DNA from: Planctomycetota bacterium | Lineage (GTDB): Bacteria > Planctomycetota > Phycisphaerae > UBA1845 > UTPLA1 | Reading direction: 5' to 3' | Assembly (NCBI GenBank): GCA_015654675.1 | Contig: JAATGM010000028.1 | Coordinates: 1-64,000 of the forward strand | Length of the DNA stretch: 64,000 nucleotides | In this document: piece after piece, positions 7,299-15,597 of the stretch | Numbering within the stretch: position 1 is the stretch's first letter | Layout of the letters: every line of letters begins with the position of its first letter | Notes under the pieces: generated by a model | Told to the model about the DNA's origin: nothing | Database searches by the model: none | Seen by the model: only the letters and a program-made list of their open reading frames with translations | Made by a program: the position numbers and the translations under genes

Positions 7299-8018
7299 TC
7301 AGACCAGCATAGGCAGCACTTCGTCGATGGAGCGCAGCGCGGCGCGGACTTGCTCGGGTGCGGCGGATCGAAGATCAACCGCATCTTCGGTCTTGAACGG
7401 CCCGACGGCCGAACGTGTGAGGGCGGTGCAGACGGCTCCGCAGCCGAGCGCAACGCCGAGGTCGCGGGCGATGGCGCGAATATAGGTGCCGCGGCCGCAG
7501 TGGATGACGATGTCGACGTCGGGCCAGCGGTAGTTTTTGATTTCGATTGAATCGATTCGGACCGGGCGCGGTCGGATGGGAAGCGGTTCGGTTGGTCCGT
7601 CCTTGCCCGCGGCGCGGCGCGCCCGCTCGTAGGCCGGTTTGCCCCGGATTTTCACGGCGCTGTAAACCGGAGGAATTTGTTCGATCTCGCCGACCATGGT
7701 GGCGAGCACCGCTGCGATGCGATCCATTCCCGGGTCGGCTGCGCCCGCCACCGGTTCCAGCGGATACTCGGGGTCGAAGGTGGCATTGGTGACACCGAGG
7801 CGAAAGGTGGCGGCGTACGTCTTGGGGAGGGCCATGAGCCGTTCGACGAGTTTGGTGGCCTTGCCGACACATGCGACGAGCACGCCGTCAGCGAAGGGGT
7901 CGAGCGTGCCGGCGTGGCCGACGCGTTTCTCACCGAGGATGGGGCGAAGGCGATAGGCGTAGCGTGCGCTGGTATAGACGGTGGGTTTGTAGAGGGTGAT
8001 GACGCCGTCGACGGGCAT
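7299..8018 (-). CDS. truB: tRNA pseudouridine(55) synthase TruB
   Basis: A 239-residue enzyme that isomerises U55 in the T-loop of tRNAs. The catalytic aspartate is D40 in GHAGTLDPFADGVL. Other family marks are the opening DGVITLYKP, the KTYAATFRLGVTN strand, QIPPVYSAVKIRGKPAYERAR and HCGRGTYIRAIARDLG. It lacks a long PUA domain, as many bacterial versions do. It begins 2 bases after the DsbD-type gene stops, so both are on one message. Its usual partner ribF is not adjacent; ribF lies at 47.5 kb as a fusion. Confidence 0.95.
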   Translation of the reverse strand: MPVDGVITLYKPTVYTSARYAYRLRPILGEKRVGHAGTLDPFADGVLVACVGKATKLVERLMALPKTYAATFRLGVTNATFDPEYPLEPVAGAADPGMDRIAAVLATMVGEIEQIPPVYSAVKIRGKPAYERARRAAGKDGPTEPLPIRPRPVRIDSIEIKNYRWPDVDIVIHCGRGTYIRAIARDLGVALGCGAVCTALTRSAVGPFKTEDAVDLRSAAPEQVRAALRSIDEVLPMLV

Positions 8019-8020
8019 TG

Positions 8021-10441
8021 CTATCGAGTGGGCTTGCTGGGTGCCGCGGTGACCTGGGCGGTGGGGGCAGCCGCGCTGCGACTGGGGCCGGCCTCGCGAA
8101 GACTATCGATCACCACAGCGGTTGATAGAATTTCCGGAAGCACCAGCGGCTTCTCGGGGTCTTTTCCGGGAATTACGACATACATCGGGACGCCGGCGCG
8201 GCCGTTCTTGTCGAGGTCTGCCTTGATCTCTGGATCATTGGACGTGTAGTCGGCCTTGAATGGGATCACGCCAAGGTCGCGCATGACGGTTCGAACGTCG
8301 TTTGTGTTCAGAATGAGTCTTTCGTTGGCTTTGCAGTTGACGCACCAGTCGGCGGTGTAGTCGATGAAGAGCGTCTTGCCGGCGGCGATCGCTTCCTCGG
8401 CGGCCTTGTGCGAATAGGGAACCCACGGGATTTCGTTGGCGTTTTTCCATTTGAAGTCGAGGACGGAGGCCATGCCGCCGCCCTTGCGGAGCAGCATCTG
8501 ATCTTCGACGAGTTTGTCGATTGGGGCGGCGAATCGGAAGCAAAATGCCCAGCCGCCGATGAGAAGAATTGCGACCATGACGAACGTTTGAAGTTTGCGT
8601 GCGAACTCTGCGCCGAACTCGAGACGCCCGAGCACCCACACCGCGGCGGCGACGAAGATGAGAAAGACGATGGTCCAGAGCAGGCCGTCCGGACCGAGCT
8701 GCGTGCCGAGCGGCTTGAGCAGCCAGACGACCGTGGCGAGCAGCAGGAAGCCGACGACGCGCTCAAACGTACCCATCCATGCGCCGGGGCGTGGGACAAT
8801 CGTGACCCAGGCGGGATGCGCCGTGAGGGCGATATAGGGCAGCGCCATTCCGATGCCGGCCGCGAGGAAGATTCCAAACGCGACGTTGGGCGGCTGCTTG
8901 ATGGCGAGTGCGACGACTGCGGAGATGAACGGCGCTGTGCAGGCGGTGCCGAGGGCAGTGGCGAGCAGGCCGGTGCCAAACGCGCTGGCGAGGCCTTCGC
9001 CCTGTACCTTCTCACCAAGCTCGTTGATGGCGCGGGGTGGGTTGAGCGAGAACACGCCGAAGAGACTCATCGCAAAGGCGGTGACGACCGCGGCTATACC
9101 GATGACGAAGCGCGGGTTCTGAAACAGGCCGCCCCACTGGCCGCCGAATTGTCGGATGACGATTCCCAGTGCGGCGAATGAAACGATGATTCCGGCGCTG
9201 AATGCGAGGCCCAGTGCGAAGACGCGGAGGCGGTGTTCGTGGGCCTGGCGCACGAATGAGAGCACTTTGATCGAGATCACCGGGAGCACGCAGGGCATGA
9301 AGTTGAGCAGGAAGCCGCCCACCAGCGCCATCGCGAGGTATCCGATCACGCCGTACTGCGTAAACCAGTTCTGGGCACGCTCCAGCCAATGCGCCTTCGC
9401 AGGCGGTGCTGGTGGAGTTGGCGTCGAAGTGCCGGCCACGGCCGGGTTGGCGGCGGCAGCCGCGGCGGCCTTGGCGCCGGCGATCTTCAGCGGGATTTCA
9501 AATTCGACGGCGGTGGGCGGATAGCACGTGCCCGTATCGTTGCACGCCTGATAGCGGAGGTTCGCGTAGAGATTCATGGGCTTCAGCGCGATGTCCGGCT
9601 CGGTCTCGGCTGCGATGGTCAATGTGACGCCGCCCGAATACTCGCTGACCTTGCCGACGTCTTTAACCATTCGCTCCTTGCCGGGCGGATAGACCGGCTC
9701 CTCGAGCAGGACGCCGTTCGGCGCATCGAGGAAGAGCTGCGTCGCGACGAGTCCTTCGACGGTCGGCTTGGCCGATTGAATGTGGTATCCCCGCTCGACG
9801 TCGACCGTGACTTTGACCTCAAACTTCTTGCCCGGCTTGATTTCGGCCGGGGCCTGGACCGCGCGGACCTTGATGTACTTCGCGTCGGCCAGTGGCACCG
9901 GCAGCGCGTGGCGGGCGCGCTTGAACTCGGATTCATTGGCCGGGTCGGTTTTCGCGTTGGCGGCGACCACCGGAAGATCCAGCGACAGGTCGGCTTCGCC
10001 CGGGACGCAGATCGTCTTGCATACGAGCCACGATGTCTTGGCAGAGATCTTGACCGCTTGTCCGGGCTTCGCGTCGGCCGGGGCGGTGACCTCGGCCAGA
10101 ATCATCGGCGCCGGCCCATCGAGGATGAAGGTTAGGTCTTCAGGCGTATCGCCGTGGGCAATTGGAGCCGGGTATTGCAGCGGGCCGACCTTCCAGCCCT
10201 TGGGAAGCGTGAATTTCACGATGGTGGGGACGCCGGCGGCCGGGCCATTGTTGCGCCAGTAGATGTGCCATTCGGGGGCGACCGCGAACTGAGCCGCGAC
10301 GGTGATTTTTCCGCCGGGTTTGATGGCGGTAGCGTCGGCCAGCAGTCGGGCCTTGACGTTCTTCTGCAATACTTCGGGCCCGACTCCGGGCGCTCCAAGC
10401 ATCGCGAGAGTTAGCTGGGTGATGAGAAACGGTGCAATCAT
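8021..10441 (-). CDS. Thiol:disulfide interchange protein of the DsbD/ScsB type
   Basis: An 806-residue membrane protein that carries electrons from cytoplasmic thioredoxin to periplasmic thiol proteins. Order: a signal-like start; an N-terminal DsbD-alpha-like region (residues 25-330) with the pair in LVCKTICVPG; a transmembrane DsbD-beta block (about 360-620) with the buried cysteines of NFMPCVLPVISIKVL and GTACTAPF; and a C-terminal thioredoxin domain with ADWCVNCK followed by RAGVPMYVVI. GGAG lies 7 bases before the ATG. The neighbour truB is cotranscribed but functionally unrelated. The size and order fit ScsB-like proteins better than classic E. coli DsbD. Confidence 0.9.
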   Translation of the reverse strand: MIAPFLITQLTLAMLGAPGVGPEVLQKNVKARLLADATAIKPGGKITVAAQFAVAPEWHIYWRNNGPAAGVPTIVKFTLPKGWKVGPLQYPAPIAHGDTPEDLTFILDGPAPMILAEVTAPADAKPGQAVKISAKTSWLVCKTICVPGEADLSLDLPVVAANAKTDPANESEFKRARHALPVPLADAKYIKVRAVQAPAEIKPGKKFEVKVTVDVERGYHIQSAKPTVEGLVATQLFLDAPNGVLLEEPVYPPGKERMVKDVGKVSEYSGGVTLTIAAETEPDIALKPMNLYANLRYQACNDTGTCYPPTAVEFEIPLKIAGAKAAAAAAANPAVAGTSTPTPPAPPAKAHWLERAQNWFTQYGVIGYLAMALVGGFLLNFMPCVLPVISIKVLSFVRQAHEHRLRVFALGLAFSAGIIVSFAALGIVIRQFGGQWGGLFQNPRFVIGIAAVVTAFAMSLFGVFSLNPPRAINELGEKVQGEGLASAFGTGLLATALGTACTAPFISAVVALAIKQPPNVAFGIFLAAGIGMALPYIALTAHPAWVTIVPRPGAWMGTFERVVGFLLLATVVWLLKPLGTQLGPDGLLWTIVFLIFVAAAVWVLGRLEFGAEFARKLQTFVMVAILLIGGWAFCFRFAAPIDKLVEDQMLLRKGGGMASVLDFKWKNANEIPWVPYSHKAAEEAIAAGKTLFIDYTADWCVNCKANERLILNTNDVRTVMRDLGVIPFKADYTSNDPEIKADLDKNGRAGVPMYVVIPGKDPEKPLVLPEILSTAVVIDSLREAGPSRSAAAPTAQVTAAPSKPTR

Positions 10442-10613
10442 AGGGTCTCCGTGCGGCGATCTCCGTACATCGGTTGGATGCGGGACCGGGCCGGGGTGCG
10501 TCAGCCAAATGGCTCTGAATGATCAGAGATTAGCAAGCGGGAGGCGGGTTGTCAGTGTTGGGCGGCGGCGTCCGGAAAAAGGCCTTACGAACGAATTGAG
10601 GCGGAATTCAGCG

Positions 10614-10641
10614 TTGACGGAGTAGGGTGTGACTTTATACT
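10614..10641 (+). promoter_or_regulatory. Sigma70-like promoter upstream of rny leader
   Basis: TTGACG (10614-10619), a 16-base spacer and TATACT (10636-10641) form a strong promoter pointing toward RNase Y, about 590 bases ahead of its start codon. Confidence 0.6.
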
Positions 10642-11235
10642 GATGCAAATGGGAGCGTGTGCGTCGCTCCCGGAGCGATAACTTGTTTCGGGGCTTGTTG
10701 ATGCGATCGATTTGGTCGCGTCGGCCGGCTTCGTCGAAAGGAGATTCGTCACCCATCGCCTCGTGTTCGAGGCGGAGGCGGAACGAATAAGGCGTCGTGG
10801 CTGGAAGCCGGCCCATCCGCAGGCAGCGGAAGGGCGGCGCAGTACAGCCGGATTGACCCGCTGATGTTGAGAGTTCATCAAGCCGCGGCCTCGCAGATAC
10901 CGGAAGCGGCCGATCGTCGGAGTGGCATTCAGGATCATATCATTCATGTTTTTCGATTATTCATTCTTTCATCTGGCCACCTGCAATCGGACGAACACGA
11001 GGTCTTGCACGGCACGATCTGAATAAGCGGATCACCCTCGACTCGAACCGGGTCGATCGTCTGTTCTGACGCAGCCGGATCGGTTTCCACCGAGCGACTG
11101 TCCTTTCTTTGTTCCGTCTTTCCCAAGTGTGTGCGCGACGTCGCGCTTCGGCTGCGCAGTTCGCGGGCCGGTGTGCTCGGCGTCCGCCGTGTGGACTGAT
11201 GGTTCAATCATTTCAAGACAGGAAGGCATTGCGTC
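10642..11235 (+). ncRNA. Long structured leader or small RNA upstream of rny
   Basis: This non-coding stretch follows a strong promoter. Several compact inverted repeats are visible: GGGAGCG/CGCTCCC near 10651-10671, CGCCTCG-tgtt-CGAGGCG near 10758-10775 and GCCGC/GCGGC near 10883-10911. The section around 10940-10975 is AT rich and could end a small RNA. Motifs of RNase P RNA, tmRNA and SRP RNA were looked for and not found. It could be the 5-prime UTR of rny, an independent sRNA, or both. The remaining bases to 11235 hold only the rny Shine-Dalgarno (GGAAGG). Confidence 0.35.
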
Positions 11236-12822
11236 ATGGGATCTTCGATTTTGTCGGAGGTCTCGACCTTCACGTATCTGTACCCGCTCGTGGCGGGGAT
11301 CGCGGCCGGCGCCATCCTTTGCTATTTCGGCTTGAAGTTCATGGGTCGTCGGAACGTCCTTCTGGCGACGCAGGATGCGCAGAGGAAGCTGGACGAGGGT
11401 CAGAAGCGGGCCGACGAGGTCGTCCGGGCCGCTGAGGTCGAGGCAAAAGCACGTTTTCTGCGGGAGCAGCAGGAATTTGACAAGAGGACATCGGTCGCCC
11501 GGGATGAGTTGCGCGATGTCGAGAAGCGGCTGGATAAGCGTGACGATCTCCTCAACCTGAAAATGGAGACGCTGATCTCGAAAGAGAAAGCGGTCGAGGC
11601 GGGAGAGGGACGGATTCGCGAGGGGAACAAGGCGCTGGAGGGGCAGCGTGGCATCGTCGAGGAGACGATCCGCGAGCAGAAAACCCAGTTGCTGCGAATC
11701 TCGGGCATGTCGCGCGAAGACGCCAAACAGGCCCTCTTTCGTCAGCTCGAGCACGACCTGTCGAGCGAGACATCGCAAATCATCGAATCGGCCGTCACCA
11801 AGGCGCAGGACGAGGCGCAGAGCAAGTCGCGCGAGATTGTCATTACTGCGCTACAGCGGTACTCGGCGGAGCACACCGCGGCGTCGACTGTCAGCACGGT
11901 TGATGTTCCCAATGATGAAATGAAAGGCCGCGTGATCGGCCGCGAAGGCCGGAATATCCGCGCCTTCGAGCGGGCCACGGGTGTTGACGTGATCGTGGAC
12001 GACACGCCCGGCGTGGTGGTCGTCAGCGCGTTTGATCCGGTGCGGCGCGAAATCGCGCGGCGGGCGCTGGGCAAGCTGATTGAAGACGGCCGCATCCACC
12101 CGACGCGGATCGAAGACGTGGTCGGCGAGATTAAGCAGGAGGTCGAGCGCGAGATCCTCGAAATCGGCAAGAAGGCCAGCATCGAGGCCAACGTGCCGGG
12201 ATTGCATCGCAAGATGCTCGACCTGCTTGGGCGGTTGCACTATCGCACCAGCTACAGCCAGAACGTGCTGCGGCACTCGATCGAAGTGGCCTACATGTCG
12301 CAGATCATCGCCGACGAATTGAAGCTCGACGGGGCGCTGGCACGCCGCTGCGGACTGCTGCATGACATCGGCAAGGCCGTCGATCATGAGGTCGAGGGCG
12401 GCCACCCCGCCATCGGCGCCGAAATCTGCCGCAAGTTCAACGAGCCCGAAGAAGTGATGAACGCCGCCGCCGGACACCACGGCGATGTGCCCGCCACCAG
12501 CCCCTACACGCCGATCGTCGCCGCGGCCGACGCGATGAGCGCATCGCGGCCAGGGTCGCGTCGCGAATCGCTGGAGCGTTACATCAAGCGGATGGAGGAT
12601 CTGGAGAACATCGCGAAGGGATTTGGCGGTGTGCAGCAGGCCTACGCGATTCAGGCGGGGCGCGAAGTACGGGTGATTGTCGATGCGCACTCGGTCGATG
12701 ATTCGAATGCGATGCGCGTCGCACGCGAGATCGCGAAGAAGATCGAGTCGGACATGACATATCCCGGCGAGGTCAAGGTCACGTTGCTGCGAGAGGTTCG
12801 AGCGGTCGAATACGCGCGTTAG
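11236..12822 (+). CDS. rny: Ribonuclease Y
   Basis: A 528-residue membrane-anchored endoribonuclease that starts decay of many mRNAs. It has one N-terminal TM helix (residues 15-36), a long coiled coil (40-200), a KH domain with [15 protein letters not shown], and an HD domain with [18 protein letters not shown] and AAGHHGDVP. The length and domain order are standard. GGAAGG precedes the ATG by about 9 bases. It stands alone behind an unusually long leader, which may allow autoregulation of this RNase at the mRNA level (inference). Confidence 0.96.
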   Translation: MGSSILSEVSTFTYLYPLVAGIAAGAILCYFGLKFMGRRNVLLATQDAQRKLDEGQKRADEVVRAAEVEAKARFLREQQEFDKRTSVARDELRDVEKRLDKRDDLLNLKMETLISKEKAVEAGEGRIREGNKALEGQRGIVEETIREQKTQLLRISGMSREDAKQALFRQLEHDLSSETSQIIESAVTKAQDEAQSKSREIVITALQRYSAEHTAASTVSTVDVPNDEMKGRVIGREGRNIRAFERATGVDVIVDDTPGVVVVSAFDPVRREIARRALGKLIEDGRIHPTRIEDVVGEIKQEVEREILEIGKKASIEANVPGLHRKMLDLLGRLHYRTSYSQNVLRHSIEVAYMSQIIADELKLDGALARRCGLLHDIGKAVDHEVEGGHPAIGAEICRKFNEPEEVMNAAAGHHGDVPATSPYTPIVAAADAMSASRPGSRRESLERYIKRMEDLENIAKGFGGVQQAYAIQAGREVRVIVDAHSVDDSNAMRVAREIAKKIESDMTYPGEVKVTLLREVRAVEYAR

Positions 12823-12846
12823 TTGTTCGCTTGGTTCAGCACCGGT

Positions 12847-13200
12847 TCACGCGGCCGGGCGGAGGGTGGTCGGGGCGATCATGCTCGTGATCTCGCGGCT
12901 GCGGCGGAAGAGCGAGGCGGTCGCGGCGGGCTGGCCGGCCAGTGACTCGACGTGGCAGGCGACATTCATCGTGCGGCCGAAGTCGATGATCATGGCCCAG
13001 ACAACCGTCCACTGCGGGCCGATCTGCTTCACGTCGCTGAAGTCGAAGATGATGTTCTGAACAGCGTTTGCACCCAGGTTCTTGCGGGCGGCTTCAAGGG
13101 TCGTCCGCAGGTTGGCGCTGGTGAGGATTTCGGCTTCGAGCTTGATCAGCAGGGTGTTGCTTCGGATCGCGTCGTTCGTGTTGTTGATCATCCGGCACAT
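12847..13200 (-). CDS. STAS-like domain protein
   Basis: A 117-residue single-domain protein. The central NIIFDFSDVKQIGPQWTVVWAMIIDFGRT has the strand-loop-helix shape of STAS anti-sigma-factor antagonists, but the phosphorylatable Ser/Thr of the DSSG loop is replaced by GPQW. The C-terminal SLFRRSREIT fits the last STAS helix. The start at 13200 has AAGGAAG upstream. No anti-sigma kinase is adjacent. It could be a non-phosphorylated STAS protein or a more remote relative. Confidence 0.5.
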   Translation of the reverse strand: MCRMINNTNDAIRSNTLLIKLEAEILTSANLRTTLEAARKNLGANAVQNIIFDFSDVKQIGPQWTVVWAMIIDFGRTMNVACHVESLAGQPAATASLFRRSREITSMIAPTTLRPAA

Positions 13201-13356
13201 GGTTCGCTTCCTTTGCACGCTGCGAGGCGTCACAGGAAGTACCCGCGAGCGGACCGGTTCTTAGGGGGCGGAATCAGAATTACCGTAAGTCGTTTGTTTG
13301 TATTGACTTGCAATTCACTCGTCGGGGCTGGCTTGGGTGGGTAATATCGGCCAATC

Positions 13357-13788
13357 ATGGCTTCTCGCGGGCGAATAGCGGCGTTTTTGGGGGCGGGGCT
13401 GCTATTCGCACTCGTGAGCCGGGTGGTCTGGGTTCGGGGGCAAATGGCCCGTGAACTGGCCGTGCGACACGCGCCGGCGCGGCCGACGGCCGAAGTAGCA
13501 CTGAATGATTTGTTCGCGCGCGTCCGGCGGGCCGTCGCTGGCCGACGGATGATCGGCTATGCCGCCACTCGGCCGCCGCTGGCGGGGTCGCGCGAGGACA
13601 TGATGTGTTACTACCTGGCGCAGTATGCGCTCGCGCCAGTGGTCGTGGCCGATCGGGCGGACGCGGATTTGGTGCTGGGGGCGTTTGACAACGATGCGGA
13701 CCTGACGCGCTTTGCGACGGAGGCGGGCTATCGCGCGGTGGCGCGGTACGCGGCGGGACTGGCGCTGCTCGAGAGGACACCGCATTGA
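13357..13788 (+). CDS. Small membrane-anchored protein paired with a glycosyltransferase
   Basis: A 143-residue protein with one N-terminal membrane anchor (AAFLGAGLLFALVSRVVWV) and a soluble remainder containing REDMMCYYLAQYALAPVVV and ADLVLGAF. The soluble part resembles the extracytoplasmic tail seen on some membrane glycosyltransferases, but I cannot assign a family. Its TGA overlaps the TTG start of the next gene, so both are probably needed together. A TAATAT box ends 9 bases before the ATG and no Shine-Dalgarno is seen. Confidence 0.6.
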   Translation: MASRGRIAAFLGAGLLFALVSRVVWVRGQMARELAVRHAPARPTAEVALNDLFARVRRAVAGRRMIGYAATRPPLAGSREDMMCYYLAQYALAPVVVADRADADLVLGAFDNDADLTRFATEAGYRAVARYAAGLALLERTPH

Positions 13789-15215
13789 GCGCGGCGGTCG
13801 TTGCAGCGGTTGCGATCTCGTTCCTCACCGCGGCGGGAGTTGTATTCGCGGCCTGGCCGGGGCGCGGCGATTGGCGTTCGAATTTCCTGCGGGCGTGTCT
13901 GGGGCTGGGTCTGGGAGTTGGCGTCAGCTCAGTTATTTACTTTGCCTGGTTGCTGCTGGGTTGCGGCGGGGGGCGAACCGGCCTCGCGGCGATGGATGTC
14001 GGCGTTGCGGCGCTGGCGGTGGGCTTTGCATGGCGGCGACGCGGCGTGGTTGGCGACGTGACGTTGACTGAGACCGGCGTGCCCGTTGGGCGATGGGTGA
14101 CGGCGGCATTGCTTGCAGCAGCGGCCGTTGTGGTTGGGCTGAGTATCTATTCGCAATTTGCATACGCTGCGGGCCGACCTCACGGCGAGTGGGATGCATT
14201 TGCGATCTGGAATTTGCGGGCGAGGTTTTTGTTTCGGAGCGGGACTGACTGGCGGGCCGGATTCGCGAGCGAGCTGGCCTGGTCGCACACCGACTATCCG
14301 CTGCTGTGGTCCGTCGCCGTGGCGCGGTTGTGGACCTATGCCGGCGGCGACGCGACGGCAATTCCGCAGGGGTTGGCGATCGGCGCCACGCTGCTGGTGA
14401 TCGCGACGCTCTTCGCGGGCTTGTGCCGGCTGTGCGGAGCGGCAGCGGGGGCGGTGGGGGTAATCGTGCTGCTGGCTTCGACGAGCTTCGACATTCTGGG
14501 GACGACGCAATGCGCGGACGTGCCGCTGGCGTGGGTAATGATGGCGACGCTGATTCTCCTGGCGACGGCGTTGCGCGGCGACCGAGTCGATGCCGGGTTA
14601 ATGCTCCTGGCAGGCGCGGCGGCGGGGTGTGCGGCGTGGACGAAGAACGAGGGCATCGTGTTCGCTGCGGCGGCGTGGCTGGCCACGGCGGGCTGGACGT
14701 GGCGAGCGGTTGGCTGGCGGCAGGCCGGCCGAGCATGCGGCGCGATGATGGCCGGGGCGGCGCCATGGCTTCTCTGCGCAGCCGTGCAGAAGTGGACCCT
14801 GGGCGGCGCGAGCGACTTCATCGCCGGCAATTCGGCGTCGCTGGTTCGAGCGAATACGTTGGACGCGTCGCGGCATGGGCAGATCTGGCGTGCGATGCTT
14901 TCACTCTGGGGTGAGCAGGTCGACGCTACCGCGCTCGGACTGGCGATCGGCTTGCTGATCGCATATCGGTTCGCTCGTAGGGGGAATGCGTCGCGCGGCA
15001 GCGATCGCCGAATCGGACTTGCGGTGATCGTGACCGCGCTGGGCCTGCAATCAATCGGCTGCTACGCGGCTTACCTGCTGACCCCACATGATCTTCAATG
15101 GCACCTCAAGACCTCGGTGCATCGGGTGTTCGTGCAGATGTGGCCGAGTCTCATACTTGCGGGGGGTTACTGGGCGAAGAACGCCGGTCTGTCGCGGGAC
15201 ACGGTTCGCGCATAG
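13785..15215 (+). CDS. Polytopic membrane glycosyltransferase-like protein (GT-C type)
   Basis: A 476-residue protein with around ten membrane helices. After the second group of helices comes an external loop with GRPHGEWDAFAIWNLRARFLF and WSHTDYPLL; acidic residues in such a loop are typical of dolichyl/undecaprenyl-phosphate-sugar-using GT-C enzymes. A later KNEGIVFAAAAWL is also common in that group. The start is TTG at 13785 overlapping the preceding stop. The sugar donor and acceptor are unknown. It is the second gene of a two-gene unit. Confidence 0.65.
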   Translation: MSAAVVAAVAISFLTAAGVVFAAWPGRGDWRSNFLRACLGLGLGVGVSSVIYFAWLLLGCGGGRTGLAAMDVGVAALAVGFAWRRRGVVGDVTLTETGVPVGRWVTAALLAAAAVVVGLSIYSQFAYAAGRPHGEWDAFAIWNLRARFLFRSGTDWRAGFASELAWSHTDYPLLWSVAVARLWTYAGGDATAIPQGLAIGATLLVIATLFAGLCRLCGAAAGAVGVIVLLASTSFDILGTTQCADVPLAWVMMATLILLATALRGDRVDAGLMLLAGAAAGCAAWTKNEGIVFAAAAWLATAGWTWRAVGWRQAGRACGAMMAGAAPWLLCAAVQKWTLGGASDFIAGNSASLVRANTLDASRHGQIWRAMLSLWGEQVDATALGLAIGLLIAYRFARRGNASRGSDRRIGLAVIVTALGLQSIGCYAAYLLTPHDLQWHLKTSVHRVFVQMWPSLILAGGYWAKNAGLSRDTVRA

Positions 15216-15278
15216 CATGCCGCCGAATTGAGCGAACGCGGCGCGCAGCGTCGCGGTGTCACGTCGAAGGAGTCGCAC

Positions 15279-15521
15279 ATGAATTTCTTGTGGTTTCTGC
15301 TGATTGGGCTGTGTGCCGGATGGCTGGCGGGTCAGTTTGTTAAGGGCGGCGGGTTTGGTGTGGTGGGGGACATTATTGTCGGCGTCATCGGTGCGATTCT
15401 TGGCGGATACCTGTTCGGCCTGATGGGCATCACGGCCGGCGGTCTGCTGGGGGCGCTGTTGATGGCGACGGTCGGCGCGGTCGTGCTGCTGGTGATCGTG
15501 CGAACGCTGAAGCGGGCCTGA
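15279..15521 (+). CDS. GlsB/YeaQ/YmgE family stress-related membrane protein
   Basis: An 80-residue, glycine-rich protein with three hydrophobic segments. GLCAGWLAGQFVKGGGFGVVGDIIVGVIGA is split here as GWLAGQFVKGGGFG and VGDIIVGVIGAILGGYLFG, the usual landmarks of this family, often annotated as transglycosylase-associated. AAGGAG lies 7 bases before the ATG. It ends just before a large hairpin shared with the convergent gene. Confidence 0.9.
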   Translation: MNFLWFLLIGLCAGWLAGQFVKGGGFGVVGDIIVGVIGAILGGYLFGLMGITAGGLLGALLMATVGAVVLLVIVRTLKRA

Positions 15522-15541
15522 GCGCGCGACGAAAAAATGGA

Positions 15542-15589
15542 CCCCCAAACCTCCCTCGCTGTTAACGAGGGAGGGAGTGCGCTTGGGGG
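15542..15589. terminator. Bidirectional hairpin terminator between convergent genes
   Basis: Outer arms CCCCCAA (15542-15548) and TTGGGGG (15583-15589), inner arms CCTCCCTCG (15550-15558) and CGAGGGAGG (15566-15574) with a 7-base loop. An A run at 15531-15537 gives a T tract for the minus-strand gene only. Confidence 0.7.
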
Positions 15590-15597
15590 CCGGTGAA

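Noticed and set aside
10650-10960. RNase P RNA, tmRNA, SRP RNA or 6S RNA in the rny leader
   Set aside because: Hairpins are present but the conserved sequence blocks of RNase P, tmRNA and SRP RNA could not be found, and the 6S pattern was not evident.
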